Source: Clostridium sp. C8-1-8 (lineage in GTDB: Bacteria > Bacillota > Clostridia > Clostridiales > Clostridiaceae). Taken from it: a stretch of 64,000 nucleotides of DNA. Of the stretch, positions 15,933 through 23,491 are shown piece after piece; positions within the stretch are counted from its first letter, which is position 1; every line of letters starts with the position of its first letter. A program made the translations under genes and the position numbers. The stretch spans positions 1 to 64,000 of the forward strand of contig NZ_JAABNO010000029.1 of the NCBI RefSeq assembly GCF_009928445.1. The letters run 5' to 3'. The notes beneath the pieces were generated by a model. It was not told the DNA's origin and made no database searches. It saw only the letters and a list, made by a program, of their open reading frames with translations.

Positions 15933-17249
15933 TTATTCCTTCCTTTCTCTATACTCTATTTCTATTCCTGTTCCCTTAAAATCAAAGCTCTCTCTAAGCT
16001 GATTTTCTAAGTATCTTCCGTAAGAAAAATGTAATGCATTGCTGTCATTTACAAAGAATATAAATTTAGGTGGTTTATTAGCAACCTGAGTAGCATAGTA
16101 AATCTTAAGTCTCTTAAGTCCAACTACTGGAGGTTCCTTCATAAGTACTGCTTTATTTATAACATCATTCAATATACCTGTTGATATTCTCTTTGAGTAG
16201 TTATCATAGCAGCCCTTAGCTATTTCTAGTACCTTGTGTACCCTTTGACCTGTTAGAGCTGATATAAACAAGTATGGAGCATAGGATAAGAAGTTAAGAT
16301 TTGCTTGAATATCCTTTTGATATTTAATCATTGTCTTATCATCTTTTTCTACAAGATCCCATTTATTAACTATAACCATTATAGCCTTGTTCATTTCATG
16401 AGCAAAACCTATGATCTTTTCATCTTGATCTGTAACTCCTTCTTGAGCATCTAGCATAAGTATAACTACATCTGCTCTTTCAATTGCAGCATAAGTTCTT
16501 ATTACACTATATCTTTCAATCTCCTCTTTAACCTTGCTCTTTCTTCTAAGACCAGCTGTATCAACTAATATGAATTTACCTTCCTTAGTTTCAACATAGC
16601 TGTCTATAGAATCTCTAGTAGTTCCTGGCACGTCACTAACTATTACTCTTTCTTCACCTAATAATTTATTTATAAGCGATGATTTACCTACGTTTGGCTT
16701 ACCAACCATAGCTATTCTTACATATTCATCTTCTTCATCTTCAGTTCCAAGTTCTTTGAAGTGCTCTACTACTCTGTCAAGCATATCTCCAAGGGCAAGA
16801 CCTTGAGTAGCTGATATTGTTATAGGTTCACCTATACCAAGATTATAGAACTCAAAAGCGTTTGGTTCATCTTTTAAAGAATCTATCTTATTTACCACAA
16901 GAACAACTGGCTTTTTGCTCTTTCTAAGCATTTGAGCAACTTCTCCGTCTGCTGCTGTAAGTCCTTCTTTACCATCAACGATAAATACTATAACATCAGC
17001 AGTTTCTATAGCCATTTGCGCCTGTCTTCTCATTTGCTTTACTATAACATCTTCGCTTTCAGGTTCAATACCACCTGTATCAATCATAGTAAATTTGTAG
17101 CTTAGCCATTCTGCTTCTGCGTAAACTCTATCTCTAGTAACTCCTGGTGTATCTTGTACTATAGATATTCTTCTTCCTGCTAACTTATTAAACAATGTAG
17201 ACTTTCCTACATTAGGACGTCCAACTATAGCAACTATTGGCTTTCCCAT
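15933..17249 (-). CDS. der: Ribosome-associated GTPase Der (EngA)
   Basis: An essential GTPase with two tandem G domains that takes part in 50S ribosomal subunit assembly. It is 438 aa. The first P-loop is GRPNVGKST (about 9-17), with DTPG and NKID; the second is GKPNVGKSS (about 181-189), with DTAG and NKWD; a C-terminal KH-like domain follows (VVGLKRLKIYYATQ..KPPKFIFFVN). All G motifs are intact. It lies between the DUF512 gene and gpsA with 2-base gaps on either side, so it is surely co-transcribed. Confidence 0.97.
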   Translation of the reverse strand: MGKPIVAIVGRPNVGKSTLFNKLAGRRISIVQDTPGVTRDRVYAEAEWLSYKFTMIDTGGIEPESEDVIVKQMRRQAQMAIETADVIVFIVDGKEGLTAADGEVAQMLRKSKKPVVLVVNKIDSLKDEPNAFEFYNLGIGEPITISATQGLALGDMLDRVVEHFKELGTEDEEDEYVRIAMVGKPNVGKSSLINKLLGEERVIVSDVPGTTRDSIDSYVETKEGKFILVDTAGLRRKSKVKEEIERYSVIRTYAAIERADVVILMLDAQEGVTDQDEKIIGFAHEMNKAIMVIVNKWDLVEKDDKTMIKYQKDIQANLNFLSYAPYLFISALTGQRVHKVLEIAKGCYDNYSKRISTGILNDVINKAVLMKEPPVVGLKRLKIYYATQVANKPPKFIFFVNDSNALHFSYGRYLENQLRESFDFKGTGIEIEYRERKE

Positions 17250-17251
17250 GT

Positions 17252-18586
17252 TTATTCCTCCTCACAATATGCGTTTATAATTTCTATCAAGTCTTCTCCA
17301 GTGTAATCACATACAATGACCTTCACATCTAACTGCTCTTCAACATCTTTTATCCTTAGATCATCAAGCATTATCTTATCTTCTACGCTTCCCAATTCAT
17401 AACCTTTTCTGAACATATTGTCAGCCATCAGGAGATATGGGGCCTTAAGATCGTCTTTTAGCTGATTTATAATATCTTTACCAGTTAAAAGTCCATTTAC
17501 TGTAATAGTTTCTCCAAAGAAATGATTTATAACTTTATAAACATCAATTTTTATATTTTTATTTTTATTCATAATGCTATCTGCTACTTTTTTCACTTCA
17601 TCATAGGCAGAAACGCCTGTAGCAATAGCGAAATGGCCTGTTATATTATCCTTTAGCTCTGTAATATCTCTAGAAATAGTATTTCTAAGCATTCTTATTA
17701 CACCCACACCATCTTCTATCTGATGATATCCATCATAAAAGTCTTCCTGTGGTATCTCGTAATCACTTAAAACATAGAACTCATCAGAAAGTCTCACAAA
17801 AGGTGTTCCTATCTCTTTTACAAATCTATCTTGCAGTTCTTCTACCATTTCTATTTCTTTTCTTGCACTGTCTCCATCAAAAATATCAAGCTTTGCAAGT
17901 CCTTCTCTATGCTTAGTTATTCCAATAGGAACAGCAGCTACATTCTGAATAGATGGATATAAGGCATAAAGGTCTAATATGGTCTTCTTTAGCTCTTCTC
18001 CGTTATTAATACCAGGTACAACAACTATTTGAGCATTCATCTCTATACCTGCTTCAGAAAGCTTTTTAAGCCTATCATAGACGTTTCCTGCAAATCTATT
18101 GTTAAGCATCTTAACTCTAAGTTCTGGGTTAGTTGTGTGCACAGACACGTTAATAGGGCTTATTCTATACCTTATGATTCTATCAATATCGCAGTCTTTC
18201 ATATTTGTTAAGGTTACAAAGTTACCTTGAAGAAATGAAAGCCTTGAGTCATCATCCTTAAAATATAAAGTATCTCTCATGCCATTAGGTAATTGATCTA
18301 TAAAACAGAATATGCATTTATTAGAACAGCTTTTAGCTTTATCCATTATAGAAGCCTCAAACTCCACGCCTAAGTCTTCATCATATTCCTTTTCTATCTC
18401 ATAAACCCAAACTTCACCGTCTGGTTTTTCTACTTCTACGTCTAAATATTCTTCCGCCATTAAAAACTTGTAGTCTATAATATCATTAACTTCTGTTTCA
18501 TTTATTGAAATAAGATAATCTCCAACTTCAATTCCTAATTCTTCTGCAATTCCACCAGGAAGAATCTTTACAATTTTGTTTTTCAT
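17252..18586 (-). CDS. PDZ and radical-SAM-like DUF512 protein
   Basis: A 444-aa clostridial protein of unknown role, almost always next to der. It opens with a PDZ-like domain (KILPGGIAEELGIEVGDYLISIN), then carries a radical-SAM-type cluster motif CxxxCxxC (C87, C91, C94 in CSNKCIFC) followed by FIDQLPNGMRDTLYFKDDD, and ends with the DUF512 domain. A radical SAM fold is inferred from the cysteine motif and the following strand-rich region. I start at the ATG at 18586, which has CAGGAG nine bases upstream; a further in-frame ATG at 18613 lies above the ribosome binding site. It is first in the operon with der and gpsA. Confidence 0.88.
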   Translation of the reverse strand: MKNKIVKILPGGIAEELGIEVGDYLISINETEVNDIIDYKFLMAEEYLDVEVEKPDGEVWVYEIEKEYDEDLGVEFEASIMDKAKSCSNKCIFCFIDQLPNGMRDTLYFKDDDSRLSFLQGNFVTLTNMKDCDIDRIIRYRISPINVSVHTTNPELRVKMLNNRFAGNVYDRLKKLSEAGIEMNAQIVVVPGINNGEELKKTILDLYALYPSIQNVAAVPIGITKHREGLAKLDIFDGDSARKEIEMVEELQDRFVKEIGTPFVRLSDEFYVLSDYEIPQEDFYDGYHQIEDGVGVIRMLRNTISRDITELKDNITGHFAIATGVSAYDEVKKVADSIMNKNKNIKIDVYKVINHFFGETITVNGLLTGKDIINQLKDDLKAPYLLMADNMFRKGYELGSVEDKIMLDDLRIKDVEEQLDVKVIVCDYTGEDLIEIINAYCEEE

Positions 18587-18913
18587 TTTATTCACTCCTG
18601 AAAAATACTTCAATATGTAATATACCCTATTCGACTTTAGTAGTCAACAATTAACGGTGTTAGCTTGATTTTATATAGTTAAATAATAGTATTAAATAAA
18701 ATGTTTATACTTTCCTTCACCGTAAAAAAGTAGCTTAAGCGATATTTTTAAACGAAACTTTTTTCCACATCTGCCTTTTCTCAAAGTTTGTAAAGAAATT
18801 CTTGCAGGCGACATAATTTTATTTTTTACTATTTACACTAAATTGCTGTACTAAGCACTTGATTTTAGTAGTTTTAGCTATCAAAGAATTTTATACTTTG
18901 CTCAACAGTAAAA
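18587..18913. other. Intergenic region with two related repeat segments
   Basis: No coding sequence. It holds unit B of the second repeat family (18771-18852) and a short direct repeat: TTTATACTTTCC...CGTAAAAAAGTAGCTT at about 18707 recurs as TTTATACTTTGC...CAGTAAAAAATAGCTT at about 18890. The second copy runs into the phoU terminator, which suggests the first is a relic of a terminator. Confidence 0.5.
18771..18852 (+). repeat. Second dispersed repeat, unit B
   Basis: An ungapped hand alignment with unit C (29376 on) gives 48 identities over the first 70 positions, highest in the T-tract segment. The unit begins CTGCCTTTTC and contains TAAAGAAATT and ATTTTTTACT. Confidence 0.45.
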
Positions 18914-18945
18914 AATAGCTTGAATCCTTAATGATTTCAAGCTAT
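18914..18945 (-). terminator. Intrinsic terminator of the pst-phoU operon
   Basis: ATAGCTTGAA and TTCAAGCTAT form a 10-bp perfect stem with an 11-base loop; on the minus strand TTTTTTACTG follows. It lies 85 bases past the phoU stop. Confidence 0.8.
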
Positions 18946-19029
18946 CTTTATATCTAATATTATTAACATATTAAATAAAATCTCATTCATTCTCTAGTTG
19001 ATTACATCTACTTTATTATAATACTCTAT

Positions 19030-19686
19030 TTATTCATTTAAGTCTACAAAGTTTCCAGTGACAAGATAGATAGTCCATTCACAAATATTGGTAACGTGAT
19101 CAGCTATTCTTTCTAAGTACTTGCATACAAATAATAATTGACTTGCTTGAGCTACTGTTTCATGATGATCGTCCATATATGCTAATAGTTCTGTGAATAT
19201 CTTTTTATAAATAGCATCTACTTCATCATCCATCTTACATATTTCGTATGCTCTATCTGAATCCCCTTCTATATATGCGTCAATAGATAGTTTAATCATT
19301 TCTTGTACAACTGTTGCTATCTTAGGTATATCTATTAACTTCTTAATATACTTTTCGTCCTTCAGTCTTCGTGTTATCTTAGCTATATCAACCGCATGGT
19401 CAGCCATTCTCTCAAGATCTGTAACTATCTTAGTAGTAGTAAATATATTTCTTAAATCTTTAGCTAAAGGCTGTTCTCTACCTATAAGTTTTATACACTT
19501 ATCTTCAATCTCTCTTTGAAGATCATCTACTAGATCATCACCTTTTATTATCTTCTCTGCTAGTTCCACATCTTGGTTTACCAAAGACTCAACCGAACCG
19601 TGTATTTGTTTTTCCACTATACTACCCATTTTTACTAAATCATCGTGCAATAGTTGTAAACCATAATCGAAAGATGTTCTTGTCAT
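19030..19686 (-). CDS. phoU: Phosphate signalling regulator PhoU
   Basis: A 218-aa all-helical protein with two PhoU repeats that links the Pst transporter to PhoR and lowers Pho signalling when phosphate is plentiful. Each half has the metal-binding type helix (DLERMADHAVDIAKI in the first, LERIADHVTNICEW in the second). It is cytosolic and peripheral to the membrane. It closes the pst operon, 22 bases after pstB, and is followed by the operon terminator. Confidence 0.97.
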   Translation of the reverse strand: MTRTSFDYGLQLLHDDLVKMGSIVEKQIHGSVESLVNQDVELAEKIIKGDDLVDDLQREIEDKCIKLIGREQPLAKDLRNIFTTTKIVTDLERMADHAVDIAKITRRLKDEKYIKKLIDIPKIATVVQEMIKLSIDAYIEGDSDRAYEICKMDDEVDAIYKKIFTELLAYMDDHHETVAQASQLLFVCKYLERIADHVTNICEWTIYLVTGNFVDLNE

Positions 19687-19708
19687 TTATATCACCTCAT
19701 AAAGTTTT

Positions 19709-20458
19709 TTAACCGAATCTACCTGTTATATAATCTTCTGTTCTCTTGTCCCTTGGTTTGTAGAATATATCATCTGTTTTTCCATACTCTACTACTTCTC
19801 CAGTTAAGAAAAATGCTGTGTTGTCAGCTATTCTTCCAGCTTGCTGCATATTATGAGTAACTATTATAACAGTATATGTCTTTTTTAGTGTATCCATTAA
19901 TTCTTCTATTTTATTCGTTGAGATAGGATCAAGGGCAGAAGTTGGTTCATCCATTAAAAGAACTTCTGGTTCTACTGCCAAGGTTCTAGCAATACAAAGT
20001 CTTTGCTGCTGCCCCCCTGATAACCCTAGTGCACTCTTTTTCAGTCTATCCTTTACCTCATCCCATAGGGCTGCACCTTTAAGACTCTTCTCTATTATCT
20101 CATCTAGCTTAGCCTTATTTTTTATACCATGTATCCTTGGGCCATAAGCTATGTTATCATAAATAGACATAGGAAATGGATTAGGCTTTTGGAACACCAT
20201 TCCTACCCTCTTTCTCAAATCTATTTCGTCATAATCACTATATATATTTTTCCCTTCGAACAGAACTTCTCCTTCAATCCTAACTGAATCTATTAGATCA
20301 TTCATTCTATTCAAAGTTCTTAAAAATGTTGACTTACCACAGCCTGAAGGTCCTATAAGCGCTGTAACTGAATTTTGATCTATATCAAGGCTTATATCCT
20401 TAAGCGCATGAGTGCTTCCATAATATAAATTTAACTTATTCGTTGAAATTATTGACAT
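19709..20458 (-). CDS. pstB: Phosphate ABC transporter ATP-binding protein PstB
   Basis: A 249-aa ATPase that powers high-affinity phosphate import. Walker A GPSGCGKST (about 36-44), Q-loop VGMVFQKPNPFP, signature LSGGQQQR, Walker B VLLMDEPTSALD and the H-loop histidine in VTHNMQQ are all present. The P-N-P-F-P-M-S-I-Y Q-loop context is the PstB hallmark. It follows pstA by 11 bases and precedes phoU. Confidence 0.98.
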   Translation of the reverse strand: MSIISTNKLNLYYGSTHALKDISLDIDQNSVTALIGPSGCGKSTFLRTLNRMNDLIDSVRIEGEVLFEGKNIYSDYDEIDLRKRVGMVFQKPNPFPMSIYDNIAYGPRIHGIKNKAKLDEIIEKSLKGAALWDEVKDRLKKSALGLSGGQQQRLCIARTLAVEPEVLLMDEPTSALDPISTNKIEELMDTLKKTYTVIIVTHNMQQAGRIADNTAFFLTGEVVEYGKTDDIFYKPRDKRTEDYITGRFG

Positions 20459-20469
20459 GTTATATCCTC

Positions 20470-21369
20470 CTACTTACCACTATAAGACTTATAAAGTGCA
20501 TTTCCCACTATTCTAGAAATTATGTTAAACAATAATACCATTATTATAAGTACTGCTGAAGCGCCATTGGCTATTGCAGTAGCATCTGGAACTGATCCCT
20601 CTGATTTTAGCTTCCATATATGAACTGCAAGGGTTTCTGCTGGTCTAAATAAATCAAAAGCTGACAATTTATCTGCAGAACTCATACCGAAAAGCGAAAA
20701 TCTATTAAACTTAAATAAAGGAGCACTCATTCCAGCTGTATATAAGAATGCAGCTGCTTCACCAAATATTCTACCTGCAGCTAAAATTATACCGGTTAAT
20801 ATCTGAGGCATAGCATATGGAAGCGTAATCTTTCTTATTGTTTGAAACTTTGTAGCTCCAAGTCCAATACTTGCTTCTTTAACTTTTTTAGATGCTTCCC
20901 TTATAGCATTTTCACTTACTCTAGTCATAGATGGTAAATTTAATATACTAACTGACAAAGCACCAGCTAAAACAGAGTATTTCCATCCTAAAAGAGTAAC
21001 AAAAACTAAAAGTCCAAAAAGACCAACAACTATTGATGGAAGCGAAGACATAGTTTCTATACATAGTCTTAGGAAGTTTACAAATTTTCCTTGTCCTGCG
21101 TACTCAGAAAGGTAAATTCCTGCTCCAAGTCCTATAGGAACGGTTATAATAAGAGATACGATTAACATGTAAAAGGAGTTAAACAGTTGAGGCCCTATAC
21201 CTCCTCCAGCTTCTCCGCTTTTTGACTTACCAAATAAGAAGTCAATACTTATCTTTCCAGCACCTTTATATATAATATACAATAAGAAGGCTGCTAGAAG
21301 CAAAACAATTGATAAAGAGATTACATATAATATGGTAGTTGCTATCTTATCTACGGTTTTTGCCTTCAT
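20470..21369 (-). CDS. pstA: Phosphate ABC transporter permease PstA
   Basis: A 299-aa inner-membrane permease with about six transmembrane segments and the ABC-permease coupling loop (NAIREASKKVKEASIGLGATKFQTIRKITLPYAMPQILTGIILAAGRIFGEAA). Its AGxxFGE-AAA segment is typical of Pst permeases. Its start codon overlaps the pstC stop by one base (TAATG), so translation is coupled. Confidence 0.97.
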   Translation of the reverse strand: MKAKTVDKIATTILYVISLSIVLLLAAFLLYIIYKGAGKISIDFLFGKSKSGEAGGGIGPQLFNSFYMLIVSLIITVPIGLGAGIYLSEYAGQGKFVNFLRLCIETMSSLPSIVVGLFGLLVFVTLLGWKYSVLAGALSVSILNLPSMTRVSENAIREASKKVKEASIGLGATKFQTIRKITLPYAMPQILTGIILAAGRIFGEAAAFLYTAGMSAPLFKFNRFSLFGMSSADKLSAFDLFRPAETLAVHIWKLKSEGSVPDATAIANGASAVLIIMVLLFNIISRIVGNALYKSYSGK

Positions 21370-22259
21370 TATGCCTCACCTCTATTTCCGATTTTTCTAA
21401 CAATAACTATAAATATAAATGATATTATCAATAATATTAAAGCTAATGACCATAGAGCATCATTCCAAGCTGAACCAAAGGCAGTATTTGCCATATCCAT
21501 AGTAAGAACACTTGTTAAGGTTGTAGTAGACTTTAATAGACTGCTTGGTAACTTTAAGGTGTTACCTATTACCATTTGTACTGCTAGTGCCTCTCCAAAG
21601 GCTCTGGCAAGCCCAAGAACAATACCTGTAAGTATTCCTCCTTTTGCAGCTGGTACAACAACCTTATAAATTGTCTGCCATCTTGTAGAACCTAGTCCAT
21701 AAGCAGCTTCAATATAGTCCTGTGGTATAGTCTTTATTGCATCGGAAGCTAAAGATGCTATAGTAGGCAAAACCATAACGCTCAAAACTAAAATACCGGC
21801 TAGAAGGCTGGATCCATCTCCTCCAAAACTATTTCTTATTATTGGTACAAGTACGCTTAACCCAATCCAACCATAAACTACAGAAGGAATTCCAACAAAT
21901 AATTCTAAAGCTGGTTGAAGTAACTTCTTACCGTATTTAGTCGATATCATATTCATAAAAATTGCAAGTGATATAGCTATAGGGGTACTAACAATTACTG
22001 CTCCTATAGAAACAGCTGTAGATCCTAATATAAGTGTTAAAGCACCAAATCTTGGCACATCCGAATTTGGAGACCAATCTGTGCTAAATAAAAATTTAAA
22101 AACTGAGTATCCATCTTTTGTAAACGTAGAAATTCCCTTTGAAGCTATAAAAAATATAATGGATAGAGTCAAAACCACTATAAATAGTCCACAGCATACC
22201 GCAAAGCCTCTGCCTATATATTCAGATCTCATTTTTTGCCAAAAACTTCTTTTCTCCAT
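21369..22259 (-). CDS. pstC: Phosphate ABC transporter permease PstC
   Basis: A 296-aa permease, partner of PstA in the membrane channel, with about six membrane segments. The coupling loop (DAIKTIPQDYIEAAYGLGSTRWQTIYKVVVPAAKGGILTGIVLGLARAFGEALA) is intact. The ATG has GAGGGAAGAG upstream. It lies 150 bases after pstS, with a hairpin in the gap. Confidence 0.97.
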   Translation of the reverse strand: MEKRSFWQKMRSEYIGRGFAVCCGLFIVVLTLSIIFFIASKGISTFTKDGYSVFKFLFSTDWSPNSDVPRFGALTLILGSTAVSIGAVIVSTPIAISLAIFMNMISTKYGKKLLQPALELFVGIPSVVYGWIGLSVLVPIIRNSFGGDGSSLLAGILVLSVMVLPTIASLASDAIKTIPQDYIEAAYGLGSTRWQTIYKVVVPAAKGGILTGIVLGLARAFGEALAVQMVIGNTLKLPSSLLKSTTTLTSVLTMDMANTAFGSAWNDALWSLALILLIISFIFIVIVRKIGNRGEA

Positions 22260-22365
22260 AACTCTTCCCTCATAATATTTATTTAAATTTGTATATTTTT
22301 AAGCCAAAAACTTATTACAAAGAAACCAATATTCACACAAAACTGTAACTTTTCTTTTTAAACGC

Positions 22366-22393
22366 CTTAAGACTGGCAATAAGCCAGCCTTAA
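22366..22393 (-). terminator. Hairpin between pstS and pstC
   Basis: CTTAAGACTGGC (22366-22377) and GCCAGCCTTAA (22383-22393) form a stem with one mismatch and a five-base loop about 15 bases past pstS. The following bases on the minus strand (GGCGTTTAAAAAG) make only a weak T-tract, so partial termination or 3'-end protection of pstS mRNA is likely. This would give the usual excess of PstS over the membrane parts. Confidence 0.55.
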
Positions 22394-22408
22394 AAGTCAT
22401 TACCTTGA

Positions 22409-23323
22409 CTATTGAACCTTCATTTCTCCAACTGTTATAAATCCAAGATCACTAGCTGTCTTCTTGTTGTCATCGCTCATAACATAATCTATATATGCTT
22501 TAGCTAAATCCTTTGCTTCTCCTTTTGTATACATATGTTCCCATGACCAGAATATATATTTTCCAGAAGTTATGTTTTCTTTTGTTGGTTCAACACCATC
22601 AATTGCTATTGTCTTTAATGACTTCTTAGCTTCAGCATCTAGCAAGTATGAAAGAGCAACATAGCTGATTGATCCCTTTGTGCTTTCTAGAGCTGTCTTA
22701 ACTGAACCATTGGCATCTTGAGTAACACCAATCTTATCATTTTCAAGATCTTTCTTCTTATCTAAAACTGTCTTTATGAAAGTTGCTCTTGTTCCTGAAG
22801 AAGCTGGTCTATGAACAACTGTTATTGGAAGATCAGTTTTTTGATCTATATCCTTCCAGTTTGTAATCTTTCCTGAGAATATATCTGCTATCTGAGCTTT
22901 TGTTAATGAAGTTACTGGAACATCCTTACTTACTGTTAAAGCAAAACCTATAGCTGCAACCTTATGATCTACTAATTGACTAGCTTCTTCTGGTTTTAAC
23001 TTTTCTTCAGCAGTAACGTCTGAGTTACCTATTTCAACAGCACCTTGTAGTACTTGAGTTAATCCTGTTCCACTTCCTCCACCTTGTACATTTATTACTG
23101 CATCTTTATTTTTAGCTGTGAAGTTTGCTCCTGCTTTATCTGCTAATGGTTGAAGTGCAGTTGATCCAGATAAAGTTATTGATCCTGCAACAGTAGTTTC
23201 TTTCTTTGTATCATTACTAGAACTTGACTTATCATCGCTCTTTGAAGCGCATCCTACAAATGATGCTGTAACCATTGTTAAGGCTAAAGCTATTACACCA
23301 AATTTTAAACTTCTTTTATTCAT
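22409..23323 (-). CDS. pstS: Phosphate-binding lipoprotein PstS
   Basis: A 304-aa substrate-binding protein of the Pst importer. The signal peptide ends in a lipobox with the lipidated Cys25 (FVGC), so it is anchored outside the membrane. Binding-loop motifs of the family are visible: SGSTALQPL, GGGSGTGLTQV, and RPASSGTRATF, whose Ser/Thr/Arg residues hold phosphate. A Ser/Asp/Lys-rich linker follows the lipid anchor. A strong GGAGG site precedes the ATG, and a three-repeat Pho box with TATAAT lies about 70-110 bases upstream. It is first in the pst operon. Confidence 0.97.
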   Translation of the reverse strand: MNKRSLKFGVIALALTMVTASFVGCASKSDDKSSSSNDTKKETTVAGSITLSGSTALQPLADKAGANFTAKNKDAVINVQGGGSGTGLTQVLQGAVEIGNSDVTAEEKLKPEEASQLVDHKVAAIGFALTVSKDVPVTSLTKAQIADIFSGKITNWKDIDQKTDLPITVVHRPASSGTRATFIKTVLDKKKDLENDKIGVTQDANGSVKTALESTKGSISYVALSYLLDAEAKKSLKTIAIDGVEPTKENITSGKYIFWSWEHMYTKGEAKDLAKAYIDYVMSDDNKKTASDLGFITVGEMKVQ

Positions 23324-23390
23324 ATTTGATAACCTCCAAATTTTATTTACTATTTTTTCTTAGTTGTTATTTATTTACCTTACATATCAA

Positions 23391-23433
23391 ATTATAGTTT
23401 CCTTAAGTTAAGTAAGTATTAGCTGTTTGTTAA
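23391..23433 (-). promoter_or_regulatory. Pho box and -10 element of the pst operon
   Basis: On the minus strand three hexamers are spaced exactly 11 bases apart: TTAACA (23433-23428), CTAATA (23422-23417) and TTAACT (23411-23406); TATAAT (23396-23391) follows 9 bases later. Known PhoP boxes in Bacillus are TT(A/T/C)ACA repeats with about five-base spacers, placed just upstream of a -10 box that lacks a -35. The fit is good; binding is inferred. Confidence 0.65.
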
Positions 23434-23491
23434 GTAATAATATATAAATGTAAATTTATTTTAACAAACCTCATAAATTATATAATTCTGA

